From Clostridiales bacterium UBA7044 (GTDB taxonomy: Bacteria > Bacillota > Clostridia > Oscillospirales > Oscillospiraceae), in the NCBI GenBank assembly GCA_002493965.1, contig DLAP01000039.1:4902-41625 (forward strand): a stretch of 36,724 nucleotides of DNA, read 5' to 3'. The notes beneath the pieces were generated by a model. It ran no database searches and was not told the origin of the DNA. It saw nothing but the letters and a program-made list of their open reading frames with translations. Position numbers and translations under genes: made by a program. Positions 15,885 through 23,100 of this stretch are shown in pieces (position 1 is the first letter of the stretch; the number at the start of each line of letters is the position of its first letter).

Positions 15885-16436
15885 ATGGAATTTGCGAAAA
15901 AAGAGATCACCCTGAAAAACGGGAAAACCGCCATTTTGCGAAGTCCTACCCCGGAGGACGCGGAAGACTTCCTGGCTTTCTTCACACAAGCTGCTGCCGA
16001 GACTCCTTTCTTGCTCAGCTCCCCTGAGGATCCGCCCCTGACCGTGGAGGCGGAAACCCAATGGATTCAGGGCATCCTCCAATCTGAAGCACAGGTCGCA
16101 ATTCTTTGCCTTGTTGACGGAAAAATTGCAGGAAACTGTTTAATCAGCTTTTCCCCGAAGAAAAAGGTTCGCCACCGCGGACGGGTTGCGATCGCTCTGC
16201 TCCGGGAGTATTGGGGAAATCACATTGGCTCTATGCTGTTTGAAGAAATGATTTCCATTGCGAAAGGATGGCATCTGACTCAGCTGGAGCTGGAATTTAT
16301 AGAGGGCAATGACCGTGCCCGGGGCCTGTATGAAAAAATGGGCTTCCGGATCACGGGTGAAATCCCAAATGCCATCCGCCTGTCCGATGGTACCATGCTG
16401 AAGGAATTTCAGATGGTTCGAGCCATGGGGGAATAA
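15885..16436 (+). CDS. GNAT-family N-acetyltransferase
   Basis: A 183-residue acetyl-CoA-dependent transferase of the GNAT fold. The N-terminal half contains a PTPEDAEDFLAFF opening typical of RimJ/RimL-like or SpeG-like proteins. The acetyl-CoA site is REYWGNHIGSMLFEEM, and the C-terminal LELEFIEGNDRARGLYEKMGF is the classic motif B. The substrate (small amine, protein N-terminus or antibiotic) is unknown. The start at 15885 has AGGAG 6 bases upstream; it begins 11 bases after asnA and ends 2 bases before the next gene, so all three are probably cotranscribed. Confidence 0.88.
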   Translation: MEFAKKEITLKNGKTAILRSPTPEDAEDFLAFFTQAAAETPFLLSSPEDPPLTVEAETQWIQGILQSEAQVAILCLVDGKIAGNCLISFSPKKKVRHRGRVAIALLREYWGNHIGSMLFEEMISIAKGWHLTQLELEFIEGNDRARGLYEKMGFRITGEIPNAIRLSDGTMLKEFQMVRAMGE

Positions 16437-16438
16437 GC

Positions 16439-16771
16439 ATGATTGGGGATATTGTGACCGTAACGGTAGACAGACCCATGGGGAGTGTTCACCCAAAGCA
16501 TCCGGATATTTATTATTCTGTCAATTATGGCTTTATCGAAGGAATTATGGCACCGGACGGAGAAGAGCAGGATGCCTATATCCTTGGTGTTACTGTGCCT
16601 GTAAAAACGTTTACGGGTAAGATAATCGCCGTGATTCACAGATTGGATGACGTGGAAGAAAAATGGGTTGTCGCGCCTGAAAACCTGTGGCTTTCCAAAG
16701 AAGAAATCGAGAAAGCGGTTTCTTTTCAGGAGCAATTTTTCAAAACGGAGATTTGGATGGCGGATCCGTAA
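16439..16771 (+). CDS. Short inorganic pyrophosphatase-like protein
   Basis: A 110-residue protein whose core SVHPKHPDIYYSVNYGFIEG and APDGEEQDAYILGV resembles the family I soluble pyrophosphatase barrel. The usual acidic signature D-x-D-x-x-D appears as DGEEQD, with Glu replacing the second Asp, and the protein is only about 60% of the usual length. It continues through WVVAPENLWLSKEEI. Such short versions are commonly labelled inorganic pyrophosphatase in Clostridia, but catalytic activity is uncertain and another phosphate-ester role is possible. It begins 2 bases after the GNAT stop codon and is followed by a bidirectional terminator. Confidence 0.75.
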   Translation: MIGDIVTVTVDRPMGSVHPKHPDIYYSVNYGFIEGIMAPDGEEQDAYILGVTVPVKTFTGKIIAVIHRLDDVEEKWVVAPENLWLSKEEIEKAVSFQEQFFKTEIWMADP

Positions 16772-16801
16772 AGAAAATGTTCAAACACATATGACAGCGT
16801 G

Positions 16802-16841
16802 AAAAAGATCCTGCCTGGGGCTACCTCAGGCAGGATCTTTT
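16802..16841. terminator. Bidirectional intrinsic terminator
   Basis: GATCCTGCCTG (16807-16817) pairs with CAGGCAGGATC (16827-16837), with A-run on the left and T-run on the right. It lies between the convergent pyrophosphatase-like gene and radA and can stop transcription from both directions. Confidence 0.92.
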
Positions 16842-16849
16842 CCTTTTCT

Positions 16850-18211
16850 TTATAGAGCTGTTTCGATGGCTTCCCTCAGATTTCTGACCCGGTAAACCGT
16901 CAATTCCTTGGGAATTTCCAGTTTTTCAGAGCCGCCTCGGGGGATGATGCACTTGTGGAAACCCAGTCTTGCCACTTCCCCCAGGCGCTGATTCATATTA
17001 GAAACCGCCCGAATTTCTCCCGTCAGCCCCACCTCGCCGATCGCCACCAGGTCATCTGCAATAGGCGCGTCCCGATAGGAAGAGGCCACCGCCAGGGCTA
17101 CCGGAAGGTCCGCCCCCGGCTCGTCCAGCCGCAGGCCGCCAATGACATTGATATAAGCATCAAATAGGCTCATCTTCATACCCGCCCGCTTTTCCGCTAC
17201 GGCCATGAGAAGAATTGCCCGGTTGAAATCAAAGCCGTCCGCAGCACGCCTTGGGACGTTGAAGGTGGTCTTCGTCACCAGGGCCTGAACCTCCGCCAAC
17301 ACCGGACGGGTGCCCTCCATGACACAGGCAACACAGGTGCCGCTGGCCCCCTCCGGCCGCCCTTCCAGCAGCATCTGGGAGGGATTGGGTACCTCCACCA
17401 GGCCTGTATCCATCATTTCAAAGACGCCAATTTCGTTGGTGGAGCCAAACCGGTTTTTGGCTGCCCGTAAAAGCCGGTAGGAAGTGTTGGGGTCTCCTTC
17501 GAAGTAAAGTACACAGTCCACCATATGCTCCAGCACCTTGGGGCCTGCAATATTTCCGTCTTTATTGATGTGGCCTACCACAAATACGGTAATCCCCTGG
17601 GACTTGCTCAGCTGCATCATGGTCATGGTGCAATCCTTCACCTGGGAGACACTGCCGGGGGAAGAATCATTTTCCTCGTTATACAGGGTCTGGATGGAGT
17701 CCACAATCAGGATGTCTGGCTGCATCTCCTCCGCAGCTTCCACCACATCGGAAAGCCGGGTTTCTGACAGGATATACAGTTCCTCCGGGGCAACCCCCAG
17801 CCGCTCCGCTCTGAGTTTCAGCTGTCGTTCGCTTTCCTCACCGGAAATATACAGCACCCGACGGCCGGAACACAGGCTGTTGCAGATTTGCAGCAGCAGC
17901 GTAGACTTACCGATGCCAGGAGCGCCGCCCACCAACACCAGAGAGCCTGCTACAGCACCGCCGCCCAGGACCCGGTCCAGTTCTCCCATACCGGTGGAAA
18001 AGCGGATTTCTCCGCCGCTTGTGACCTCTCGGATCTTCTGAGGCCTCCGGCTCTGCCCCACCGGGGCAGATTTGGGTTTTCCCACTGCCACCGGCTTTTC
18101 CACGTGCTCTTCCATAGTGTTAAATGCGCCGCAGCTTGGGCAGCGGCCCATCCACTTTGGGGTTTCGTAGCCGCAGCTTGTGCAGAAAAAGACTGTCTTT
18201 GTTTTAGCCAT
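16850..18211 (-). CDS. radA: DNA repair protein RadA
   Basis: RadA (Sms) is a RecA-like ATPase that drives branch migration during recombinational repair. The 453-residue protein has an N-terminal C4 zinc finger (Cys10, 13, 24, 27), a Walker A GGAPGIGKST (about 95-104), the RadA-specific KNRFG motif in RAAKNRFGSTNEIG, and a C-terminal Lon-protease-like domain. The longest frame would add 32 residues upstream, but homologues start at MAKTKTVF, and AAGGAA precedes this ATG (18211). Its start overlaps the end of the MazG-like gene by 8 bases. Confidence 0.97.
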   Translation of the reverse strand: MAKTKTVFFCTSCGYETPKWMGRCPSCGAFNTMEEHVEKPVAVGKPKSAPVGQSRRPQKIREVTSGGEIRFSTGMGELDRVLGGGAVAGSLVLVGGAPGIGKSTLLLQICNSLCSGRRVLYISGEESERQLKLRAERLGVAPEELYILSETRLSDVVEAAEEMQPDILIVDSIQTLYNEENDSSPGSVSQVKDCTMTMMQLSKSQGITVFVVGHINKDGNIAGPKVLEHMVDCVLYFEGDPNTSYRLLRAAKNRFGSTNEIGVFEMMDTGLVEVPNPSQMLLEGRPEGASGTCVACVMEGTRPVLAEVQALVTKTTFNVPRRAADGFDFNRAILLMAVAEKRAGMKMSLFDAYINVIGGLRLDEPGADLPVALAVASSYRDAPIADDLVAIGEVGLTGEIRAVSNMNQRLGEVARLGFHKCIIPRGGSEKLEIPKELTVYRVRNLREAIETAL

Positions 18212-18563
18212 GATAATACAGTTCCTTATATTCTTTTGTATAGTCCCTGCCCATATTCCGTGCGTGTTTCCTAAAATAGGCTTCCGAAATTTCCTCCGGC
18301 GTAACATGGAAGCGCAGAAGAACTTCGTGATAATACATCAGCACATCCGCCATTTCCGTAACGAAAGCGTCCCGCACTTCTTTTGTCTCCGTCACGGCGG
18401 TGCAGCCTTTCTTCTTAAGAATCGCAATCACTTCGCCCATTTCCTCCACCATGTACAGTAAAAAGTCCTTACCATACTCCGGTTCCATAGGCGACCAGCT
18501 ATCCTTGTGGCGTTCAAACAATTCCTGCTGCATATCCATCATTTGGGAAATGGAAAGCTCCAT
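18204..18563 (-). CDS. MazG-like nucleotide pyrophosphohydrolase domain protein
   Basis: A 119-residue all-alpha protein. EEMGEVI followed about 35 residues later by EMADVLMYY reproduces the ExxE...ExxD metal-binding pattern of all-alpha NTP pyrophosphatases (MazG/dUTPase superfamily), which hydrolyse nucleoside triphosphates to monophosphates and may clean damaged nucleotides. Specificity is unknown. It is cotranscribed with radA, giving a plausible DNA-maintenance pair, from a TTGACC-N17-TATAAT promoter. GAGAGGA lies 8 bases before the ATG. Confidence 0.82.
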   Translation of the reverse strand: MELSISQMMDMQQELFERHKDSWSPMEPEYGKDFLLYMVEEMGEVIAILKKKGCTAVTETKEVRDAFVTEMADVLMYYHEVLLRFHVTPEEISEAYFRKHARNMGRDYTKEYKELYYHG

Positions 18564-18615
18564 GCTATATTCCTCTCTTTCGATTGTGTCATAAAAGCAA
18601 ATCTACTTAATTGGA

Positions 18616-18644
18616 ATTATATCATTGTCTTTCCTCGGGGTCAA
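18616..18644 (-). promoter_or_regulatory. Sigma-A promoter of the MazG-like/radA operon
   Basis: TTGACC (18644-18639) and TATAAT (18621-18616) on the minus strand, 17 bases apart. It overlaps the last codons of cwlD, so the radA operon is probably expressed in growing cells independently of the upstream sporulation gene. Confidence 0.8.
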
Positions 18645-19342
18645 GTGCTCGAAAGATATTCGCTTACTGTGGCGGCGATGACGCAGCACAGCTTTTTCTG
18701 ATACGCCTCATCCCGAAGCTTTGCTTCCTCTGTCGGATTGGAGAGAAAGCCGCACTCGATCAGAACCCCGGTGCATCCGATGTGCTCCATCAGATACACC
18801 CCGTCGCTTTTCTTGCACTTCCGTTTGCTGCCCGGATTCAATGTACTGACAAAAGCGCTTTGCAGTCGTTCTGCCAACTCCTGGCTTCCCTGGGTTCCGG
18901 CATAGAACATCTGGGCGCCGCTGTATTTTCCGTCCGGAAATTGATTCTGATGGATGCTGAGCAGCAGAGGGTTTTCTGTCTCGTTGACAATGCGCACCCG
19001 CTCCTTGAGATCCGAGACCTTCTTCTGGGAGATGGTTTCCCCTTTTGTGTAGACAGCCGTGTCCGTGGTCCTAACCATTTTTGTTTCGTAGCCCAGAAGA
19101 TGGAGCAGGTCATTTAGCCGCTTGGATATGGAAAGATTGTATGTACTTTCCAGCACTCCGGTGCAGGAGGTCGCACCTCCATCCTCTCCGCCGTGACCCG
19201 GGTCAATGACAATACAGGTTCTCCCCTTTATGGGCGCGTTCTCCGCAATCGTTGTCACCGCCCTGCTCCCGCGGTCCGAGAGGAACAGGATTACGGCAAT
19301 GGCTGCCAGATAAAAGAGGACCCACCGCTTTGATTTCTTCAT
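18641..19342 (-). CDS. cwlD: N-acetylmuramoyl-L-alanine amidase, CwlD-like
   Basis: An Amidase_3 zinc enzyme that cleaves peptide side chains from muramic acid. CwlD is needed to make muramic-delta-lactam in the spore cortex. The 233-residue protein (Bacillus CwlD is 237) has an N-terminal signal/anchor helix (about 7-21). The zinc ligands are His50 (DPGHGG), Glu65 and His131 (SIHQN), and the catalytic Glu196 is in LIECGFLSN. The start at 19342 has GAGGTGG just upstream; a longer frame has no ribosome site. Presence beside cotJ genes supports a sporulation role, but the name is by size and topology. Confidence 0.88.
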   Translation of the reverse strand: MKKSKRWVLFYLAAIAVILFLSDRGSRAVTTIAENAPIKGRTCIVIDPGHGGEDGGATSCTGVLESTYNLSISKRLNDLLHLLGYETKMVRTTDTAVYTKGETISQKKVSDLKERVRIVNETENPLLLSIHQNQFPDGKYSGAQMFYAGTQGSQELAERLQSAFVSTLNPGSKRKCKKSDGVYLMEHIGCTGVLIECGFLSNPTEEAKLRDEAYQKKLCCVIAATVSEYLSST

Positions 19343-19359
19343 GTACACCACCTCGTGTA

Positions 19360-19387
19360 AGTGTATGTCCCCAAAAAGAAAATCTGA
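19360..19387 (-). promoter_or_regulatory. Candidate sigma-E promoter of cwlD
   Basis: CATACACT (19367-19360) fits the sigma-E -10 consensus CATACAMT at every position, and TCAGATT (19387-19381) fits KMATATT at six of seven, with 13 bases between. The drawback is that transcription would start only about 12 bases before the ATG, placing the ribosome site at the very 5' end. Confidence 0.4.
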
Positions 19388-19461
19388 ACATTCCGGTGAG
19401 ATTCCGAATAAAATGACATGGAACGACAGATTACCATGAAAAAATGAAGGAGGAATGACCT

Positions 19462-19908
19462 TTGGACAGAAAAACCAACAATTCATCCGGCGGAGAGGGC
19501 CGTCTGCCCGCTCTTGCGCCGCTGGCAAACCCCTATGTACCTTTTCAGCTGGAAAACCCGCCCAGATATGATGCCCCCATGGGCTTGGTGCGGGGCACCC
19601 TGTTCCCCGGGCTGGATCTTCCCTTCCGTGGGATGGTCAATGAGAAGGAACTCCCCGATATGCCCCTGGCGGAACTACAGGCTCTGGGCTTTGCGGTCCA
19701 GGAACTGGCTCTGTATCTGGACACCCACCGGGACGATTCGGAAGCGCTGGATCTGTACCGCAGCTATCAGCAGCTATACTGCCGCAGCCGGGAATCCTAC
19801 AGCCGCAAGCACGGCCCCCTAAATCATATGCAGGTATCAAGTGCGGACAGCTACGAATGGCTTGACGATCCCTGGCCCTGGGAATACAGCAAAAATAAGG
19901 AGGCGTGA
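19462..19908 (+). CDS. Fused spore coat protein CotJA-CotJB
   Basis: Two normally separate coat proteins appear in one 148-residue frame. Residues about 19-56 match CotJA (LANPYVPFQ, then GLVRGTLFPGLDLPF). Residues about 66-142 match CotJB (LQALGFAVQELALYLDTH, GPL, and the terminal DPWPWE). The linker between is only about 9 residues. CotJ proteins form an inner spore-coat complex made in the mother cell. The start is a TTG with AGGAGG 8 bases upstream. cotJC begins two bases past its stop codon. Confidence 0.88.
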   Translation: MDRKTNNSSGGEGRLPALAPLANPYVPFQLENPPRYDAPMGLVRGTLFPGLDLPFRGMVNEKELPDMPLAELQALGFAVQELALYLDTHRDDSEALDLYRSYQQLYCRSRESYSRKHGPLNHMQVSSADSYEWLDDPWPWEYSKNKEA

Positions 19909-19910
19909 CC

Positions 19911-20507
19911 ATGTTTTTCTATGATAAAAAGCTGCAATACCCGGTAAGAATCGACAAGCCGAATCCAAAGCTTGCCGCCATCATCATATCCCAGTACGGC
20001 GGCCCTGACGGGGAATTGGGGGCTTCCCTGCGGTATCTATCCCAAAGATATGCCATGCCCTTTGACGAATTAAAAGGATTATTGACCGATATTGGGACTG
20101 AAGAACTGGGGCACCTCGAGATGATTGGGGCCATCGTCCATCAGCTTACCCGAAACCTGTCGGATGCCCAGATTGGGGAAGCCGGATTTGCGCCCTATTT
20201 TGTGGATCATACCACCGGTGTCTACCCCACCGCCGCTTCTGGAAGTCCCTATACTGCCGCGTCTATGGCAGTCAAAGGCGACCCCATGGCAGACCTGACC
20301 GAAGACCTGGCCGCTGAGCAGAAAGCCCGTGTGACCTATGACAACATTCTCAGGCTATCGGATGATCCGGACGTGAATGATGTCATTAAATTCCTCCGAG
20401 AGCGGGAGATCGTCCATTTCCAGCGTTTCGGGGAAGCCGTACAGCTCCTGCGGGAGAAGCTGAATCAAAAGAATGTGTACTATATGAACCCGGCATTTGA
20501 TATGTAA
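19911..20507 (+). CDS. cotJC: Spore coat protein CotJC (manganese catalase family)
   Basis: A 198-residue ferritin-like four-helix protein of the manganese catalase family. The dimetal ligands are expected in EELGHLEMIGA (about 66-76), a second glutamate pair in DLAAEQKARVTYDNIL, and REREIVHFQRFGEA. It opens with FFYDKKLQYPVRI, as do CotJC proteins. It may detoxify peroxide in the coat. The ATG at 19911 has AAGGAGG 7 bases upstream; an in-frame GTG two codons earlier is less well placed. Last gene of the cotJ operon. Confidence 0.95.
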   Translation: MFFYDKKLQYPVRIDKPNPKLAAIIISQYGGPDGELGASLRYLSQRYAMPFDELKGLLTDIGTEELGHLEMIGAIVHQLTRNLSDAQIGEAGFAPYFVDHTTGVYPTAASGSPYTAASMAVKGDPMADLTEDLAAEQKARVTYDNILRLSDDPDVNDVIKFLREREIVHFQRFGEAVQLLREKLNQKNVYYMNPAFDM

Positions 20508-20512
20508 AAGCA

Positions 20513-20540
20513 GGGCACTTCCCGTTGTCGGAAGTGCCCC
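20513..20540. terminator. Hairpin between cotJC and recQ
   Basis: GGGCACTTCC (20513-20522) pairs with GGAAGTGCCC (20530-20539) around a 7-base loop, just past the cotJC stop codon and before the convergent recQ end. T-runs are weak on both sides, but position and stem strength suit a transcription end. Confidence 0.6.
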
Positions 20541-20568
20541 ATTTATCGGCTTCAAGTAATGTATCGTT

Positions 20569-22395
20569 TTATTCTCTTTCGTCCAGGAAACGCTGGATCC
20601 GCTTTAAAAATGCGGTACCGTACCAGGCCGCCTTGATTTCGCCTACGCCGGACACTTTTCGGAACTCCGACATGGTCAGGGGCTGTTTTTTCGCCATATC
20701 TGTAAGCGTTGCGTTGGAGAAAACCACATAGGCGGGGATCCCAGCTTTTTTCGCCAGCTTCCCTCGCAGCTCCTTCAGTACCCCAAACAATTCTGTCTCA
20801 TCAAAAGAAAGCTTTTGCTGCACTTTCACTGCTTCCTCCGGCTCCATGGGAACCTTCATGGCGACGGTCTGCCCGTGATAAAGCACCTGACTGGACCGCG
20901 CTGTCAGACGGATGGTCTGGTGTTCCACCTCCGTTTCCAGATATCCCTCCCCTTCCAGGTGGTCCACCATGGCCCGAATTTTGCTCTGAGAGCGGGATCG
21001 GAGAAGGCCATAAGTCGTGAGCTGATCCAGCGTAAGCTCCGTGATCCGCTTATTCCGGCTGCCGCGAAGGACATTTACAATCAAACTCATCCCCACCCAG
21101 TATCCCAGCTTATCATGGATCCGCCTGACGCAGGAAAGGATCATCTGGGCCTCTTTGGTAATATCCACTGTCTTGAAGGTGCCGTTGCAGTTGCCGCAGT
21201 TGCCACAGATGTCCGGGTGCTTTTGTCCAAAATACTCCAGAATGTACCCTCGGAGGCAGACTCCTGTTTTGCAGTACCCGATCATGGTGTCCAGTCGCTT
21301 CAAATCCTGCTGGCGAACCAATTCCCGCTGGGCAGGGTACAGCTCTTCGTTTTCCGAGGTGCTGTTGATCAAAAACCGGGAGGTTTGTACATCCCCGCTG
21401 TGAAACAGCAAAATACAGTCCGCCGGCGCTCCATCCCGTCCGGCTCTGCCCGCCTCCTGATAGTAGGCTTCCATGCTTTTTGGCATATTGTAGTGAATCA
21501 CAAAGCTGACGTTACTTTTGTCAATGCCCATGCCAAAGGCGTTGGTGGCTACCATAATGGGGGATCGATCATAGAGGAAATCCTCTTGATTTTGGCTTCG
21601 TTCCTCATCGGACAGGCCCGCGTGATATTGGGTTGCCCCATAGCCACGGTCCCGCAGGTTCGCGCAGACAGTCTCAACCTTCTTTCGGGTGGAGCAGTAG
21701 ATGATGCCACTCTTCCCCCCTCTGGCCGCCAGCAGCCGCAGAAGCTCCGGGTCCTTTTCCCCGGTACGAATCACGTCAAAATACAGATTGGGTCGGTCGA
21801 AGCCAGTCACTGCCCGAATGGGGTCCCTGAGCCGAAGGATCCGCTCCACGTCCTCCCGAACCTGTCGGGTAGCTGTAGCCGTGAAGGCACCAACCACCGG
21901 CCGCCTGGGAAGGCCCTCGATGAAGTTCACAATGCGCAGATAGCTGGGACGAAAATCCTGTCCCCACTGGGAGATACAGTGTGCCTCATCCACAGCGATG
22001 AAGGAAATAGGAAGCTTTGCCGCCAAACCCGCAAAGCCGGGATAATCCAACCGCTCTGAGGCGATGTAAACGATCTTATACTTTCCTGCCTGAAGATTCC
22101 GGTAAGCGGCTTGGACCTGTGGGCCAGACAGGGTGCTGTTGATATAGGCCGCACTAACACCCACCGCTTTCAGGGCCATGACCTGATCCCGCATGAGGGA
22201 AATCAGGGGCGAGATAACCAGGGTGATGCCAGGCAGCATTAACGCCGGAAGCTGATAGCACATACTTTTTCCGCCGCCGGTTGGCATGATACCAAAGACG
22301 TCTCTGCCTGCCAAAACACCGTCAATCAGCTCCTCCTGCCCTGGACGGAACCCACTGTAGCCAAATACACGCTGTAGAAGTTCTTCTTTTTCCAT
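20569..22395 (-). CDS. recQ: ATP-dependent DNA helicase RecQ
   Basis: RecQ unwinds DNA 3'-5' during repair and recombination. The 608-residue protein has the complete RecQ layout: motif 0 FGYSGFRPGQEELI (11-24), Walker A TGGGKS (39-44), DEAH (136-139) followed by CISQWGQDFRPSY, and helicase motifs V-VI in GMGIDKSNV and QEAGRAGRDG. The RQC zinc site has cysteines around YCKTGVCLR and CGNCGNC. A winged helix follows, then a C-terminal HRDC domain (about 535-605). Ribosome site is weak (GGTGA). It follows the ANTAR regulator gene by 76 bases on the same strand and may be read through from glnA. Confidence 0.97.
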   Translation of the reverse strand: MEKEELLQRVFGYSGFRPGQEELIDGVLAGRDVFGIMPTGGGKSMCYQLPALMLPGITLVISPLISLMRDQVMALKAVGVSAAYINSTLSGPQVQAAYRNLQAGKYKIVYIASERLDYPGFAGLAAKLPISFIAVDEAHCISQWGQDFRPSYLRIVNFIEGLPRRPVVGAFTATATRQVREDVERILRLRDPIRAVTGFDRPNLYFDVIRTGEKDPELLRLLAARGGKSGIIYCSTRKKVETVCANLRDRGYGATQYHAGLSDEERSQNQEDFLYDRSPIMVATNAFGMGIDKSNVSFVIHYNMPKSMEAYYQEAGRAGRDGAPADCILLFHSGDVQTSRFLINSTSENEELYPAQRELVRQQDLKRLDTMIGYCKTGVCLRGYILEYFGQKHPDICGNCGNCNGTFKTVDITKEAQMILSCVRRIHDKLGYWVGMSLIVNVLRGSRNKRITELTLDQLTTYGLLRSRSQSKIRAMVDHLEGEGYLETEVEHQTIRLTARSSQVLYHGQTVAMKVPMEPEEAVKVQQKLSFDETELFGVLKELRGKLAKKAGIPAYVVFSNATLTDMAKKQPLTMSEFRKVSGVGEIKAAWYGTAFLKRIQRFLDERE

Positions 22396-22471
22396 AGTTC
22401 ACCGTCATATTTCCATTCTCTTCTGTCTACTTGACAGGGAGCGGTTCATACCTTGGGATTATAGGAACATT

Positions 22472-23056
22472 TTATGTATATGCTTCGATGATCGCCGTGG
22501 CAACCTCTTTTTTGGACAGGCACTGGTTCATGGCCTGTTTCTCTATGTGTCGGTGCGCTTCCATCTCCGTCATGTTCAGCCGCTCGATCAGCAGCCATTT
22601 GGCCCGGTTGACCATGCGGATCTCTTCCATCTTTTCTTCCACGGTCAGGGTTTTCTTCTCCAGCTTCCGCAGGCGCTCTCTGGCAGCCGCCATCCATTTG
22701 AGGCTATGCTTCAATGTCTGAGCCGGGATGGGCACCTGGATAGTAAAGACCCCATAGGGCTGGACCCGGGCGTTTACCTCCTCATAGGCGTCCTGCCTGA
22801 GCATCAGCAGCACCACGCAGTCCGTTTTCTCGCAGAGGTCAATGGCAAACCGCACGCCGAAATCATCCGGCAGCGGGGCGTTGATAATCACAAAGTCAAA
22901 TTGCCTTGCCAGCAGTTCTCTTCTTGCCGCTCCAATGTTTCCCGTAAAGCACACGGGGTAATACTCTGAACCCGGAAGCATGGGCGCAAGGGCGTCATTG
23001 AATTTCTGTAACGCCGATACCACCAGCACGCTGTAGGTTTCTCCGCCAAATACCAA
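22472..23056 (-). CDS. ANTAR-domain RNA-binding regulator with degenerate receiver
   Basis: A 194-residue regulator. Residues about 8-125 fold like a response-regulator receiver but lack its chemistry: the phosphate-accepting Asp is Asn59 (FVIINAPLPD), the N-terminal acidic pair is absent (VLVVSALQ), and the usual Lys-Pro is VPIP. A coiled coil (about 125-145) joins an ANTAR domain (about 145-191) with AKWLLIERLNMTEMEAHRHIEKQAM-type helices. ANTAR proteins bind hairpins in nascent RNA and prevent termination. TTG start with AGGAGG 7 bases upstream. It sits 44 bases after glnA and is probably cotranscribed. With no phosphorylation site, control may be by protein partner, as for AmiR with AmiC. 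Confidence 0.92.
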   Translation of the reverse strand: MVFGGETYSVLVVSALQKFNDALAPMLPGSEYYPVCFTGNIGAARRELLARQFDFVIINAPLPDDFGVRFAIDLCEKTDCVVLLMLRQDAYEEVNARVQPYGVFTIQVPIPAQTLKHSLKWMAAARERLRKLEKKTLTVEEKMEEIRMVNRAKWLLIERLNMTEMEAHRHIEKQAMNQCLSKKEVATAIIEAYT

Positions 23057-23100
23057 GACGCTCCCTCCTTTCTGCTGTTTCAGGTCCGTTCAAAGAGCGT

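Noticed and set aside
22431..22471. TTGACA on the plus strand between recQ and the ANTAR gene as a promoter
   Set aside because: No acceptable -10 box at 16-18 bases and no plus-strand gene follows.
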